Of a stretch of 64,000 nt of DNA, positions 9,262 through 18,128 are shown piece after piece; the first letter of the stretch is position 1, and each line of letters opens with the position of its first letter. Source of the DNA: Burkholderiales bacterium (lineage in GTDB: Bacteria > Pseudomonadota > Gammaproteobacteria > Burkholderiales > Burkholderiaceae_C); contig JAJUGJ010000002.1 of assembly GCA_029268225.1 (NCBI GenBank), forward strand, positions 173,530-237,529, read 5' to 3'. The translations under genes were made by a program, and so were the position numbers. The notes beneath the pieces are model-generated. The model was given only the letters and a program-made list of their open reading frames with translations. It was not told where the DNA came from and did no database searches.

Positions 9262-10887
9262 TCACTGATTCGACAGGCTCAAGCCCGCGTGCTCACGCAG
9301 CGGGTGGAAGTGCACCTGCGGATGGCGCTCGGCCGTCAGGCGCAGGTCGTAGGCCGAGGTCATCATGTAGGCCAGCGTGTCGGCCGCATCCAGGGCCAGC
9401 TTCGACGCGTTCTCATCGCAGAACTTCTTCATGGCCTCGGGGGTGTCGGCCGTGATCCAGCGCGCACCCACGAAACGGCAGGGCATCAGGCGGATGTCAA
9501 CGCTGTACTCGGCCTTGAGGCGGTGCTGCACCACTTCGAACTGCAGTTGACCGACGGCGCCCAGCAGCATCGAGCCGCCCACTTCCGGACGGAAGACCTG
9601 GATGGCGCCTTCTTCGCCCAACTGCATCAAACCTGCCTGCAACTGCTTGGACTTCATCGGGTTGGCCAGTTCCACCGTCTGGAACAGCTCGGGCGCGAAG
9701 AAGGGCAGGCCGGTGTACTGCAGGTTGATGCCATCGGTGATGGTGTCGCCCAATTGCACACCACCGTGCGTGGTGAAGCCGATGATGTCGCCCGCAAAGG
9801 CCTCGTCCACGGCTTCACGGCGCTGCGACAGGAAGGTCACCACCGAGGTGGGGCGCAGTTCCTTGCCGGAACGCTGCACTTTGAGCTTCATGCCCGGGGT
9901 GTACTTGCCCGAGCACACGCGCACGAACGCGATACGGTCGCGGTGCGACGGGTCCATGTTGGCCTGCACCTTGAAGACCACGCCGGAGAAGTTCTCCATC
10001 TCGGGCAGGATTTCCTTGTGCGAGCCGTCCTTTTCGGTGCTGAAGCGCGGGCGGGGCGAGGGCGCCAGGTCCACCAGCGCGTCGAGCACCTCCTGCACGC
10101 CGAAGTTGTTCACGGCCGAGCCGAAGAACACGGGCGTCTGCTTGGCAGACAGGAAGGCTTCCAGGTCGAACGCGGGTGCGGCTTCGGCCATCAGTTCCAT
10201 GTTCTGCTCGGCCAGCTCCCAGTCGTGGCCGAAGCGGGCGTGCAGCTTGTCACGCTCGCTCAGCGACACCACCTCGTCGTCTTCGCCGCGCTTGTCGGCG
10301 CCCGCGTCGAACAGGCGCATGCTTTGCGTGCGCAGGTTGACGATGCCGCCGAAGGTCTTGCCCTGGCCCACCGGCCAGGTCATGGGCACGCAGGGCATGC
10401 CCAGCTCCTGCTCGACTTCATCGAGCAGTTCGAGCGGGTCGCGGCCTTCGCGGTCCATCTTGTTCACAAACGTGATGATGGGCGTGTCACGCTGGCGGCA
10501 CACCTCGATCAGGCGCTTGGTCTGCGCTTCCACGCCGTTGGCCGCGTCGATCACCATCAGGGCCGAGTCCACGGCGGTCAGCACGCGGTAGGTGTCTTCC
10601 GAGAAGTCCTTGTGGCCGGGGGTGTCGAGCAGGTTGACCACGTGCTCGCGGTAGAGCATCTGCATCACGCTGGAGGCCACCGAAATGCCGCGCTGCTTTT
10701 CGATTTCCATCCAGTCTGACGTGGCATGGCGCGAGGCCTTGCGGCCCTTGACGGCACCGGCGATGTGGATGGCGCCCGAGAACAGCAGCAGTTTTTCCGT
10801 CAGCGTGGTTTTACCCGCGTCAGGGTGGGAAATGATCGCAAAAGTGCGACGGCGGCTGGTTTCTGGGGCAAAAACTGAGGTGGTCAC
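9262..10887 (-). CDS. prfC: Peptide chain release factor 3
   Basis: GTPase that recycles release factors 1 and 2 from the ribosome after peptide release and takes part in post-peptidyl-transfer quality control. At 541 residues it has the family's normal length. The GTP-binding motifs are intact: P-loop SHPDAGKTT near residue 20, the switch II DTPGH, and the NKMD specificity motif. The RF3-specific sequence RRRTFAIISHPDAGK is at the N-terminus. It is transcribed alone, between a convergent HD-GYP gene and the large GGDEF/EAL gene, which lies upstream on the same strand and ends 65 bases before it. Confidence 0.97.
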   Translation of the reverse strand: MTTSVFAPETSRRRTFAIISHPDAGKTTLTEKLLLFSGAIHIAGAVKGRKASRHATSDWMEIEKQRGISVASSVMQMLYREHVVNLLDTPGHKDFSEDTYRVLTAVDSALMVIDAANGVEAQTKRLIEVCRQRDTPIITFVNKMDREGRDPLELLDEVEQELGMPCVPMTWPVGQGKTFGGIVNLRTQSMRLFDAGADKRGEDDEVVSLSERDKLHARFGHDWELAEQNMELMAEAAPAFDLEAFLSAKQTPVFFGSAVNNFGVQEVLDALVDLAPSPRPRFSTEKDGSHKEILPEMENFSGVVFKVQANMDPSHRDRIAFVRVCSGKYTPGMKLKVQRSGKELRPTSVVTFLSQRREAVDEAFAGDIIGFTTHGGVQLGDTITDGINLQYTGLPFFAPELFQTVELANPMKSKQLQAGLMQLGEEGAIQVFRPEVGGSMLLGAVGQLQFEVVQHRLKAEYSVDIRLMPCRFVGARWITADTPEAMKKFCDENASKLALDAADTLAYMMTSAYDLRLTAERHPQVHFHPLREHAGLSLSNQ

Positions 10888-10952
10888 GGCAAGCTGGCTC
10901 CGGCGAAGCCCGACATGCTAGCCGATTCGCTCCCGACGGTCATCCCTGGCGG

Positions 10953-13900
10953 TCACCTGCGCCCGCCCAGGCCGAGCAGCTGGCTCAGGGGCTCCGGGCG
11001 GTGGATCAGGTAGCCCTGGGCGTAGTCCACCCCCAACTCCAGCAGCTCCTGCAAGATGGGGTCGTTCTCGACGAATTCGCCAACGGTCTTCAGCCCCATC
11101 ACCCGGGCGACGTCGCAGAAGCAGCGCACGGCGGCGCGGTCGAGCGGGTCGTGCACCACGTCCTTGATGAACTGGCCGTCGATTTTCAGGTAGTCGACCT
11201 GCAGCGCCTTGAGGTAGCCAAAGGACGAGGAGCCGGCGCCGAAATCGTCCAGCGCCAGACGCATGCCCAAGCGGCGCATGTCCTGCACGAAGCTGCCGGC
11301 CTCGGCCAGCTTGGTGATGGCCGCGGTTTCGGTGATCTCGAAACACAGCTTGCTCAGGTCCACCGGCTGGCTCTCGATGAGTTCGAGCACGTAGCGTTGG
11401 AAGGCCGGGTCGGCAATCGACTGGCCCGAGAGGTTGACGGCCAGCGTGTGCACCGCGGTGAGGGCCGGGTGGCGCGAGGCCAGCAGGGCGAACACCTGGC
11501 GCACCACCCAGCGGTCGATGCGCGAGGCCAGCTGGAAGCGTTCGGCAGCGGGCAAGAAGGCGCCGGGCGGGATGACGGCGCCATCGTGTTCCTGCAGGCG
11601 AATCAAGACTTCGCAGCGCAGCCCCTCGCCATTGGGTCGGATGGGGGCAATGCGCTGACCGTAGAGCACGAAGCGGTCTTCATCGAGCGCCTGCTCCAGG
11701 CGCGTGGCCCACTGCATCTCGCCCTTGCGGGTGCGCATGGTCTGGTCGGTGTCGAACCACAGGTGCACACGGTTGCGGCCCGCTTCTTTGGCCGCATAGC
11801 AGGAGGTGTCGGCGGCCTGCATGATGGCGTCGCGGTTGTTCCAGCGCTTGTCCAGGGGCACCAGACCAATGCTGGTGCCAATGCGGAAACGCCGACCTTC
11901 GTGCACGAAGCGGAATTCTTCCATCTGGTCGCAAATCTTCTGCGCCACCCGCTCGGCCTGCTCGACGCTGCAGTGTTCCAGGATCACCCCGAACTCATCG
12001 CCACCCAGACGCGCCAGCGTGTCGCGCGAGCGCACACAGCTGTGCAGCAACTCGGTGACCTGGCGCAGCAACTGGTCGCCCACGGCGTGGCCGCAGGCAT
12101 CGTTGACCAGCTTGAACTGGTCGAGGTCGATGTACATCAGCGCGTGTTCGCTGCCGCGTTGCTGGCTGTCGCTCAGGGCGCGTTGCAGGCGCGACTCGAA
12201 CTCGCTGCGGTTGACCAGACCGGTCAGCTCGTCGTGGGTGGCCCGGAAGCTCATTTCGTGGCCCATGCGCCGCTGCTCGGTCACGTCATGGAACACCAGC
12301 ACGACGCCCAGCACCTGCCCCTGGGCATCGCGGATCGGCGCGGCCGAGTCCTCGATGCCGTAGGTACGGCCATCGCGCGCAATCAGCTGGGTCAGGGTGA
12401 GCCGCTCATCGTCGGGGGTGTCGACCAGGCAGCGGCTGACCGGGCACATCTCGGGCGCGCCCGTGGCTTCGTCCACGATGTGGAACACCGCACTCAGCGG
12501 TTGGCCGGCGGCCTCGGCGTTGCCCCAGCCGGTCATGCGCTCGGCCACCGGGTTGAGCCATTGGACCCGACCGCGGGCGTCGGTGGTGATCACGGCGTCC
12601 CCGATCGAATGCAAGGTGACCCGCAGCAATTCGTGCTTTTCGGCCAACTCGCGTTCCATGCGCTTGCGCTCGGTGACGTCGTAGTTGGTGCCCAGCATGC
12701 GCAGCGGGTGCCCTTCGCTGTCGTAGAACACGGTGGCGCTGGCGTTCACGTCGTGGATGCGTCCGTCGCCGTGAACGATGCGGAAGTCGAAATTCATCGG
12801 TCGACCGGTGGCGATGGCCTGGGCCATTTCGTCCTGGCAGCGTGCCAGATCGTCGGGGTGCACGGCGCGCTGCCAGTCTTCCGCACGGCCTTCGAAGGTG
12901 GCCGGTTCCACGCCGAAGATCTGGAACATCATCTCGCTCCAGGTCAGCCGGCCATTCACCAGGTCCAGCTCCCAGATGCCAATCCCGTTGACCCGGGTGG
13001 CCAGTGCCAGGCGCTCCTGGTTGGCACGCAAAGCCGCCTCCACGGCGTGCTTCTCGGTGACGTCTTCCAGGATGGCCAGCGAGCGCAGCGGGCGTCCTTG
13101 TTCGTCGCGCTCCATCGTGGCCGACAGCAGCACATCGATCAAGGTGCCATCCTTGCGCACCATCTGGTATTCGATGTTCTCGCAACGCCCTTCACGCAGG
13201 TAGCGGGGCAACACCACATTGCGTGCGTAGGCGTGTGATTCCGGCGTGAGGAATTCGGCCGAGTTGCGGCCAATCACTTCGCTGCGGCTGTATCCCATCT
13301 TGGTCAGCCAGGTGTCGCTGACCGTGAGCAGGCGGCCTTGTGCATCGATCGAATGCAGCATGGCCGGCGTGGACTCGTACAGGGAGCGCAAGCGTGCCTG
13401 GCTTTCCTTGAGCGAGCGCTCCGTGAGCTTGCGCTCGGTGATGTCGCGTCCCACCGAGTGCACGGCCCACACCCGTCCCTGTCCGTCCGTCAGGGGGTGG
13501 TGGGTCCAGCTGGTCCAGCGCACCTGCCCGTCGGGGGTCGGCTCGCGCACTTCGCTGCCCAACACCAGCCGGTGGGCGCACACCGCCGCCACCTGCGAGG
13601 CGACCGCGTCGCGGTCAGCGGGGGGGAGGTGCTCGAACAGGCTGCTGCCGATCAGGGCGTCGGGTGGCCGGCCCACGTGCGCGGCGTAAGCCGGGTTGAC
13701 AAATGTCAGGCGGCCTTCCGGGCTGGCCAGGCAGACCTGATCGGTCTGACTGTCGACGATGGCACGGTAGCAATCGAGCTCGCTGGGCGTGTGGTGGAAG
13801 GCCCCCAGGTCCTCGGGATGGCTGTGGGGCAGTGACAGGCCCAAGGTCTGTGCCAAGGCGCTGAGCTGGGCCTGGGTGGCGGCATCCAGCTCACGGGGGC

Positions 13901-14300
13901 GGGTGTCCATCACGCACAGCGTGCCAATGGGCTGACCGTTGGGGCCACGCAAGGCCAGGCCTGCGTAAAAGCGGATGCCCGCCGGGCCAGTGGCCAGCCA
14001 GTCGCTGGCCCAGCCCGGCGTGGCGGCCACGTCAGGCACCATCTGCAGGCCGGTGTGGTTCAACGTGTCGATCGTCCAGGCCAGGTGAGGCAAGGGCGCG
14101 CCGGGTTCACCGAGGCCGACCTGGGCGAGCAGGTGCTGGCGCTGGGGGGTGACCAGGCTGATGAGCGCAATCGGGGTGTCGCAGACGGTGCAGGCGAGCG
14201 CCGCCAGGGCGGTGAGTCCGGCATCGGGCACGACGGTGCCCGCGCCCGAAACCGGGGGCCTGAGGGCATCGTCATGGGGCCGTTGAGCGAGCATTGTCAT
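10953..14300 (-). CDS. Multi-sensor GGDEF/EAL cyclic-di-GMP protein (GAF-PAS4)
   Basis: A 1115-residue soluble signalling protein. An N-terminal GAF domain covers about residues 20-160, then four PAS/PAC modules follow (around 175-295, 300-425, 430-550, 555-680; several end in the DITERK/DVTERK linker motif). A GGDEF domain has an intact LGGDEF near 765. The EAL domain has EVL at the signature near 897, but the other catalytic residues are present: NLSG, FEITET, DDFGAG and KIDG. Both synthase and phosphodiesterase activities are therefore possible, and which dominates cannot be told. No membrane segment is seen, so it senses cytoplasmic signals such as redox state or ligands. It is divergent from ahcY. 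Confidence 0.93.
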   Translation of the reverse strand: MTMLAQRPHDDALRPPVSGAGTVVPDAGLTALAALACTVCDTPIALISLVTPQRQHLLAQVGLGEPGAPLPHLAWTIDTLNHTGLQMVPDVAATPGWASDWLATGPAGIRFYAGLALRGPNGQPIGTLCVMDTRPRELDAATQAQLSALAQTLGLSLPHSHPEDLGAFHHTPSELDCYRAIVDSQTDQVCLASPEGRLTFVNPAYAAHVGRPPDALIGSSLFEHLPPADRDAVASQVAAVCAHRLVLGSEVREPTPDGQVRWTSWTHHPLTDGQGRVWAVHSVGRDITERKLTERSLKESQARLRSLYESTPAMLHSIDAQGRLLTVSDTWLTKMGYSRSEVIGRNSAEFLTPESHAYARNVVLPRYLREGRCENIEYQMVRKDGTLIDVLLSATMERDEQGRPLRSLAILEDVTEKHAVEAALRANQERLALATRVNGIGIWELDLVNGRLTWSEMMFQIFGVEPATFEGRAEDWQRAVHPDDLARCQDEMAQAIATGRPMNFDFRIVHGDGRIHDVNASATVFYDSEGHPLRMLGTNYDVTERKRMERELAEKHELLRVTLHSIGDAVITTDARGRVQWLNPVAERMTGWGNAEAAGQPLSAVFHIVDEATGAPEMCPVSRCLVDTPDDERLTLTQLIARDGRTYGIEDSAAPIRDAQGQVLGVVLVFHDVTEQRRMGHEMSFRATHDELTGLVNRSEFESRLQRALSDSQQRGSEHALMYIDLDQFKLVNDACGHAVGDQLLRQVTELLHSCVRSRDTLARLGGDEFGVILEHCSVEQAERVAQKICDQMEEFRFVHEGRRFRIGTSIGLVPLDKRWNNRDAIMQAADTSCYAAKEAGRNRVHLWFDTDQTMRTRKGEMQWATRLEQALDEDRFVLYGQRIAPIRPNGEGLRCEVLIRLQEHDGAVIPPGAFLPAAERFQLASRIDRWVVRQVFALLASRHPALTAVHTLAVNLSGQSIADPAFQRYVLELIESQPVDLSKLCFEITETAAITKLAEAGSFVQDMRRLGMRLALDDFGAGSSSFGYLKALQVDYLKIDGQFIKDVVHDPLDRAAVRCFCDVARVMGLKTVGEFVENDPILQELLELGVDYAQGYLIHRPEPLSQLLGLGGRR

Positions 14301-14440
14301 CTCTTGTCATGTTAGCCGTGTCGTCGAATGCCACCGTCGGTGTCTGCCCGCATGTCCGGTGTCTTTGGTGTCCAAATGTGCGACCCGCAGGACGAAACTG
14401 GGGTCAAAGCCCCTGCAAGCGCACCGATTTCCGGCTCAAA

Positions 14441-14471
14441 CCGACACAGTCGAGGGTGCTCGCTTTATACT
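14441..14471 (+). promoter_or_regulatory. Candidate ahcY promoter
   Basis: A good -10 hexamer TATACT lies at 14466-14471. The best -35 is CCGACA at 14441-14446 with a rather long 19-base spacer. Transcription would start near 14478, directly at the 5' edge of the SAH riboswitch, which supports the call. Confidence 0.55.
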
Positions 14472-14480
14472 GACGGTCGC

Positions 14481-14574
14481 TTTCGAGGAGCGTTGCAAGG
14501 TCCGCCACGGATCCCAGGCTCGAAAGACTTGACTTCTGCAACGGCGCTCACCCGCATGTGTCCCGCTGGGTGAG
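14481..14574 (+). promoter_or_regulatory. S-adenosylhomocysteine (SAH) riboswitch with expression platform
   Basis: Matches the SAH riboswitch known upstream of ahcY in beta- and gammaproteobacteria. Stem P1 pairs TTTCGAG (14481-14487) with CTCGAAA (14519-14525). The pseudoknot pairs GAGCG (14488-14492) with CGCTC (14545-14549), and GTTGC (14492-14496) can pair with GCAAC (14538-14542). Downstream, CTCACCC (14547-14553) can pair with GGGTGAG (14568-14574); this hairpin overlaps the pseudoknot strand, so the two cannot coexist. SAH binding would hold the pseudoknot, free the downstream region, and switch expression on. This fits a gene whose enzyme removes SAH. The hairpin is followed by a T-rich stretch. 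Confidence 0.93.
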
Positions 14575-14644
14575 TGGTATCTCTCTGTGTCTTTTTGACC
14601 CCCGGTAGCGCACGGCGGCTTCTGAACGTTGAGGAGCTTTGTCC

Positions 14645-16093
14645 ATGTCCGCTGTAAACACCAAACTGATCACCGAGCACAAGGGCGTGCCTTGCGCCAT
14701 CGCCGACCTGTCGCTGGCCGCCTGGGGCCGCAAGGAACTGAAGATCGCCGAGAGCGAAATGCCCGCGCTGATGGCCATCCGCGAGGAATACGCCCCCAAG
14801 CAGATCCTCAAGGGCGCGCGCATCACCGGCTCGCTGCACATGACCATCCAGACCGGCGTGCTGGTCGAGACCCTGCAAGCCCTGGGCGCCGACGTGCGCT
14901 GGGCCTCGTGCAACATCTTCTCGACCCAGGACCATGCCGCTGCTGCCCTGGTCGAAGCCGGCACCCCGGTGTTCGCCTACAAGGGTGAGTCGCTGGAAGA
15001 CTACTGGGACTACACCCACCGCATCTTCGACTTCGGGCCCAAGGGTTCGGCAGGCGAAGGCCCCAACATGATCCTGGACGACGGCGGTGACGCCACGCTG
15101 CTGATGCACCTGGGCAAGAAGGCCGAGACCGACCCGTCGGTGCTGGCCAACCCCGGCAGCGAAGAAGAGCGCATCCTGTTTGCCGCCATCAAGGCCAAGC
15201 TGGCCGAAGACAACACCTGGTACAGCCGCAAGTCGGCCCAGATCATCGGCGTGACCGAAGAGACCACGACCGGTGTGCACCGCCTGAACGAAATGTCCGC
15301 CAAGGGCACCCTGATGTTCCGAGCCATCAACGTGAACGACTCGGTGACCAAGTCCAAGTTCGACAACCTGTATGGCTGCCGTGAGTCGCTGGTCGACGGC
15401 ATCAAGCGCGCCACCGACGTGATGATCGCCGGCAAGGTCGCCGTGGTCGCCGGTTACGGTGACGTGGGCAAGGGCTCGGCCCAGGCCCTGCGCGCCCTGA
15501 GTGCCCAGGTGTGGGTCACCGAAATCGACCCGATCAACGCCCTGCAGGCTGCCATGGAAGGCTACCGCGTGGTGACGATGGACTGGGCCGCCGACAAGGC
15601 CGACATCTTCGTGACCACCACCGGCAACCGCGACGTGATCACCTATGAGCACATGGCCGCGATGAAGAACAACGCCATCGTGTGCAACATCGGTCACTTC
15701 GACAACGAAATCCAGGTCGCCAAGCTGGAAGAGAAGTGCCAGTGGGAAGAGATCAAGCCCCAGGTCGACCACGTCATCTTCCCCGATGGCAAGCGCATCA
15801 TCCTGCTGGCCAAGGGCCGTCTGGTGAACCTGGGCTGCGGCACCGGTCACCCCAGCTATGTGATGTCGTCGAGCTTCGCCAACCAGACCATCGCCCAGAT
15901 CGAGCTGTTCGCCCACAGCGACGCCTACGACGTGGGCAAGGTCTATGTGCTGCCCAAGCACCTCGATGAAAAGGTGGCCCGCCTGCAGCTGACCACGCTC
16001 AACGCCCAGCTCACCGAGCTGACCGACGAGCAGGCCGCTTACATCGGTGTGCCGAAGCAGGGCCCTTACAAGCCCGACACGTATCGTTATTGA
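14645..16093 (+). CDS. ahcY: Adenosylhomocysteinase (SAH hydrolase)
   Basis: Splits S-adenosylhomocysteine, the product of all SAM-dependent methylations, to adenosine and homocysteine with a bound NAD. The 482-residue protein carries the NAD-binding [13 protein letters not shown] and the C-terminal signature KPDTYRY. The start ATG at 14645 has GAGGAG eight bases upstream; the in-frame TTG at 14639 is too close to that site. It is the first gene after the SAH riboswitch and is followed on the same strand by tlyA and metF, so the three may be cotranscribed. Hairpins in the 117-base gap after it may reduce readthrough. Confidence 0.98.
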   Translation: MSAVNTKLITEHKGVPCAIADLSLAAWGRKELKIAESEMPALMAIREEYAPKQILKGARITGSLHMTIQTGVLVETLQALGADVRWASCNIFSTQDHAAAALVEAGTPVFAYKGESLEDYWDYTHRIFDFGPKGSAGEGPNMILDDGGDATLLMHLGKKAETDPSVLANPGSEEERILFAAIKAKLAEDNTWYSRKSAQIIGVTEETTTGVHRLNEMSAKGTLMFRAINVNDSVTKSKFDNLYGCRESLVDGIKRATDVMIAGKVAVVAGYGDVGKGSAQALRALSAQVWVTEIDPINALQAAMEGYRVVTMDWAADKADIFVTTTGNRDVITYEHMAAMKNNAIVCNIGHFDNEIQVAKLEEKCQWEEIKPQVDHVIFPDGKRIILLAKGRLVNLGCGTGHPSYVMSSSFANQTIAQIELFAHSDAYDVGKVYVLPKHLDEKVARLQLTTLNAQLTELTDEQAAYIGVPKQGPYKPDTYRY

Positions 16094-16104
16094 TCTCCCC
16101 CCTC

Positions 16105-16134
16105 CCGCCTTCGGCGGCCCCCCTCTCCGGGGGG
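16105..16134 (+). repeat. Tandem GC hairpins after ahcY
   Basis: Two adjoining hairpins: CCGCC/GGCGG around TTC (16105-16117) and a C6/G6 stem around TCTCC (16118-16134). They resemble short intergenic palindromes common in high-GC betaproteobacteria. They may protect the 3' end of the ahcY message or attenuate readthrough into tlyA. There is no T-run. Confidence 0.4.
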
Positions 16135-16210
16135 CACCGCCAGCGGCCCGGCCAAGCCGGTTCCGCGGCGGTTGATGGGATCTGGCTTCGGCCACCTCAC
16201 TGGAAACACC

Positions 16211-16975
16211 ATGCCACGCGCAGACCAACTCATCGTTCAACAAGGGCACGCGCCCACCCGCTCGGCCGCCCATCGTTTGATCGATGCGCGGGCGGTGCAG
16301 TGGCTCGGCCCCAAGGGCTGGACCGTGCTGCGCAAGGCGGGGGAAGACCTGCCGGAAGAGGCCCAGTTCCGCGTCACCAATGACGAGGAGCTGCGCTGGG
16401 TGTCGCGCGCCGGGCTCAAGCTCGAAGGCGCACTGCAGCAGATCGACCTGGACGTGACGGGCATGACCTGCCTGGACATCGGCCAGAGCACCGGTGGCTT
16501 CACCGATGTGCTGCTGTCCCAGGGCGCCACGCGCGTCGTGGGCGTGGAGGTCGGCCATGGCCAGATCCACGAGAAGCTCAAGACCGATGAGCGCGTGGTG
16601 GTGCTGGAGAACGTCAACGCCCGTGAGCTGGAAGACAGCCCGCTGCGCGAGCACGCCCCTGCCGAAGGCTTCGATCTGATCGTGGCCGACCTGTCCTTCA
16701 TCGCCCTGTCCAAGATCGTGCCCCACCTGGCGCCGTGGCTCAAGCCGGGCGGGCAGGTGCTGATGCTGATCAAGCCGCAGTTCGAAGTGGGCAAGGACCA
16801 CGTGGGCAAGGGCGGTGTCGTCAAGGACCCGGCCCAGCACGCCCGTGCGCGTGACATGGTGCGCCGCGCCTGCACCGACCTGGGCTGGACCGTCCACAAG
16901 GGCTTTGCCAGCTCGATCGCCGGCGGCGACGGCAACCTCGAATTCTTCATCTGGGCGCAGTCGCCGCAGGCCTGA
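16211..16975 (+). CDS. TlyA-family RNA methyltransferase
   Basis: Predicted SAM-dependent 2'-O-methyltransferase acting on ribosomal RNA. The 254-residue protein begins with an S4-type RNA-binding domain (about residues 1-65) and continues with an FtsJ-like Rossmann methyltransferase. The SAM-binding motif LDIGQSTGGFTDVLL is clear, with DLSFI near the expected catalytic position. The family is often annotated as haemolysin A, but the methyltransferase fold is the safer description. The start MPRADQL at 16211 fits the family. Its place between ahcY and metF makes it a SAM consumer inside the operon that recycles the product. Confidence 0.88.
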   Translation: MPRADQLIVQQGHAPTRSAAHRLIDARAVQWLGPKGWTVLRKAGEDLPEEAQFRVTNDEELRWVSRAGLKLEGALQQIDLDVTGMTCLDIGQSTGGFTDVLLSQGATRVVGVEVGHGQIHEKLKTDERVVVLENVNARELEDSPLREHAPAEGFDLIVADLSFIALSKIVPHLAPWLKPGGQVLMLIKPQFEVGKDHVGKGGVVKDPAQHARARDMVRRACTDLGWTVHKGFASSIAGGDGNLEFFIWAQSPQA

Positions 16976-17030
16976 TCATCTTTCTGATCGGCCCCGGCGG
17001 GCTCGCGCGCCCACCTTGAAAGACCCACAC

Positions 17031-17885
17031 ATGACGAAGTCATCCCCGAACTCCCTGCCGGTGAGCGTGGAGTTCTTCCCGCCCAAGACCCCGGAAGGCG
17101 TCGAGAAGCTGGCCGCCGTGCGCCAGCAGCTGTACGCCATCCGCCCCGAGTACTGCTCCGTCACCTATGGGGCTGGCGGCAGCACGCAGGACGGCACCAT
17201 CCAGACCGTGCGCGCCATCCTCAGTGAAGGCTGCGACGCGGCGCCGCACTTCTCGTGCATCGGTGCCAGCAAGGCCAGCGTGCGCGAGCAACTCGCCCAG
17301 TTCAAGGCCGATGGCATCAAACGCATCGTCGCCTTGCGCGGCGACCTGCCCAGCGGCTACGGTGGCTTTGGCGAGTTCCGCTACGCCAGCGACCTGGTGG
17401 CCTTCATCCGCGAGGAAACCGGCAGCCACTTCCAGATCGAGGTGGGCGCCTACCCCGAGATGCATCCCCAGGCCCGCAACCCGCAGGCCGACCTGCAGGC
17501 CTACGCCACCAAGGTCAAGGCCGGCGCCGATGTGGCCATCACCCAGTACTTCTTCAACAGCGATGCCTACTTCCGCTTCGTCGAAGAGGCCGAGGCGCTG
17601 GGCGCCACCATCCCGGTTGTGCCGGGCATCATGCCCATCATCAACAGCAGCCAGCTGCTGCGCTTCTCGGATGCCTGTGGCGCCGAGGTGCCGCGCTGGA
17701 TCCGCACCCGCTTGGAAGGCTTTGGCGACGACAAGGCCTCGATCCAGGCCTTCGGGTTGGACGTGGTCACCGACCTGTGCGAGCAGCTGCGCGCCGGGGG
17801 CGTGCCGGCGCTGCACTTCTACTCGATGAACCAGTCGGCGCCGGTGCTGGCGCTGTGCGAGCGTCTGGGTTTGATCCCGGCCTGA
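17031..17885 (+). CDS. metF: Methylenetetrahydrofolate reductase
   Basis: Reduces 5,10-methylenetetrahydrofolate to 5-methyltetrahydrofolate with FAD, supplying the methyl group for regenerating methionine from homocysteine. The 284-residue length matches the bacterial enzyme. Family sequences are evident: VSVEFFPPKTPEG near the start, SVTYGAGGS, ALRGDLP, and AITQYFFN with the FAD-site residues. It follows tlyA after 55 bases and is probably the last gene of the riboswitch-controlled set. A GC-rich hairpin follows the stop. Confidence 0.97.
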   Translation: MTKSSPNSLPVSVEFFPPKTPEGVEKLAAVRQQLYAIRPEYCSVTYGAGGSTQDGTIQTVRAILSEGCDAAPHFSCIGASKASVREQLAQFKADGIKRIVALRGDLPSGYGGFGEFRYASDLVAFIREETGSHFQIEVGAYPEMHPQARNPQADLQAYATKVKAGADVAITQYFFNSDAYFRFVEEAEALGATIPVVPGIMPIINSSQLLRFSDACGAEVPRWIRTRLEGFGDDKASIQAFGLDVVTDLCEQLRAGGVPALHFYSMNQSAPVLALCERLGLIPA

Positions 17886-17910
17886 TCGGGCCTCGTTCGC
17901 CAGCCTGAGC

Positions 17911-17929
17911 CACGGCCGCAAGGGCCGTG
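17911..17929 (+). terminator. Hairpin after metF
   Basis: CACGGCC and GGCCGTG pair perfectly around GCAAG, 26 bases after the metF stop. It lacks a T-run, so termination would be weak or Rho-assisted. Confidence 0.5.
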
Positions 17930-17979
17930 TCAACAGGGTGTGGCGTGCTGGCATCGGGTTTTCCTGATCTGGCGCAAAC

Positions 17980-18045
17980 ACCCTGAGCTTCTCAGGGTTG
18001 TCCCCTGCTTTCGCTGAACGGACTTGATGTGGCGCAAGTCTGGCA
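17980..18045 (+). promoter_or_regulatory. Candidate regulatory region upstream of ompW
   Basis: A perfect 8-base inverted repeat, ACCCTGAG-CTT-CTCAGGGT, spans 17980-17998. About 30 bases further on, TTGATGTGGCGCAA (about 18025-18038) matches the left half of an FNR/Anr box (TTGAT-N4-ATCAA) fully and the right half only partly. Oxygen-dependent control of ompW by FNR-type regulators is known in other proteobacteria. The hairpin could instead be a second terminator for the metF transcript. Confidence 0.35.
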
Positions 18046-18128
18046 CGAGGGCCACTTGTTGCAATGTGTTCATGGCGGCGCCGAAGGTCGGTGTCGCAAC
18101 GGTTCCCTGTCATCCAAAGGACTGCATC

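Noticed and set aside
14465..16897. 810-codon minus-strand open frame
   Set aside because: Antisense to ahcY and tlyA, and it would cover the SAH riboswitch.
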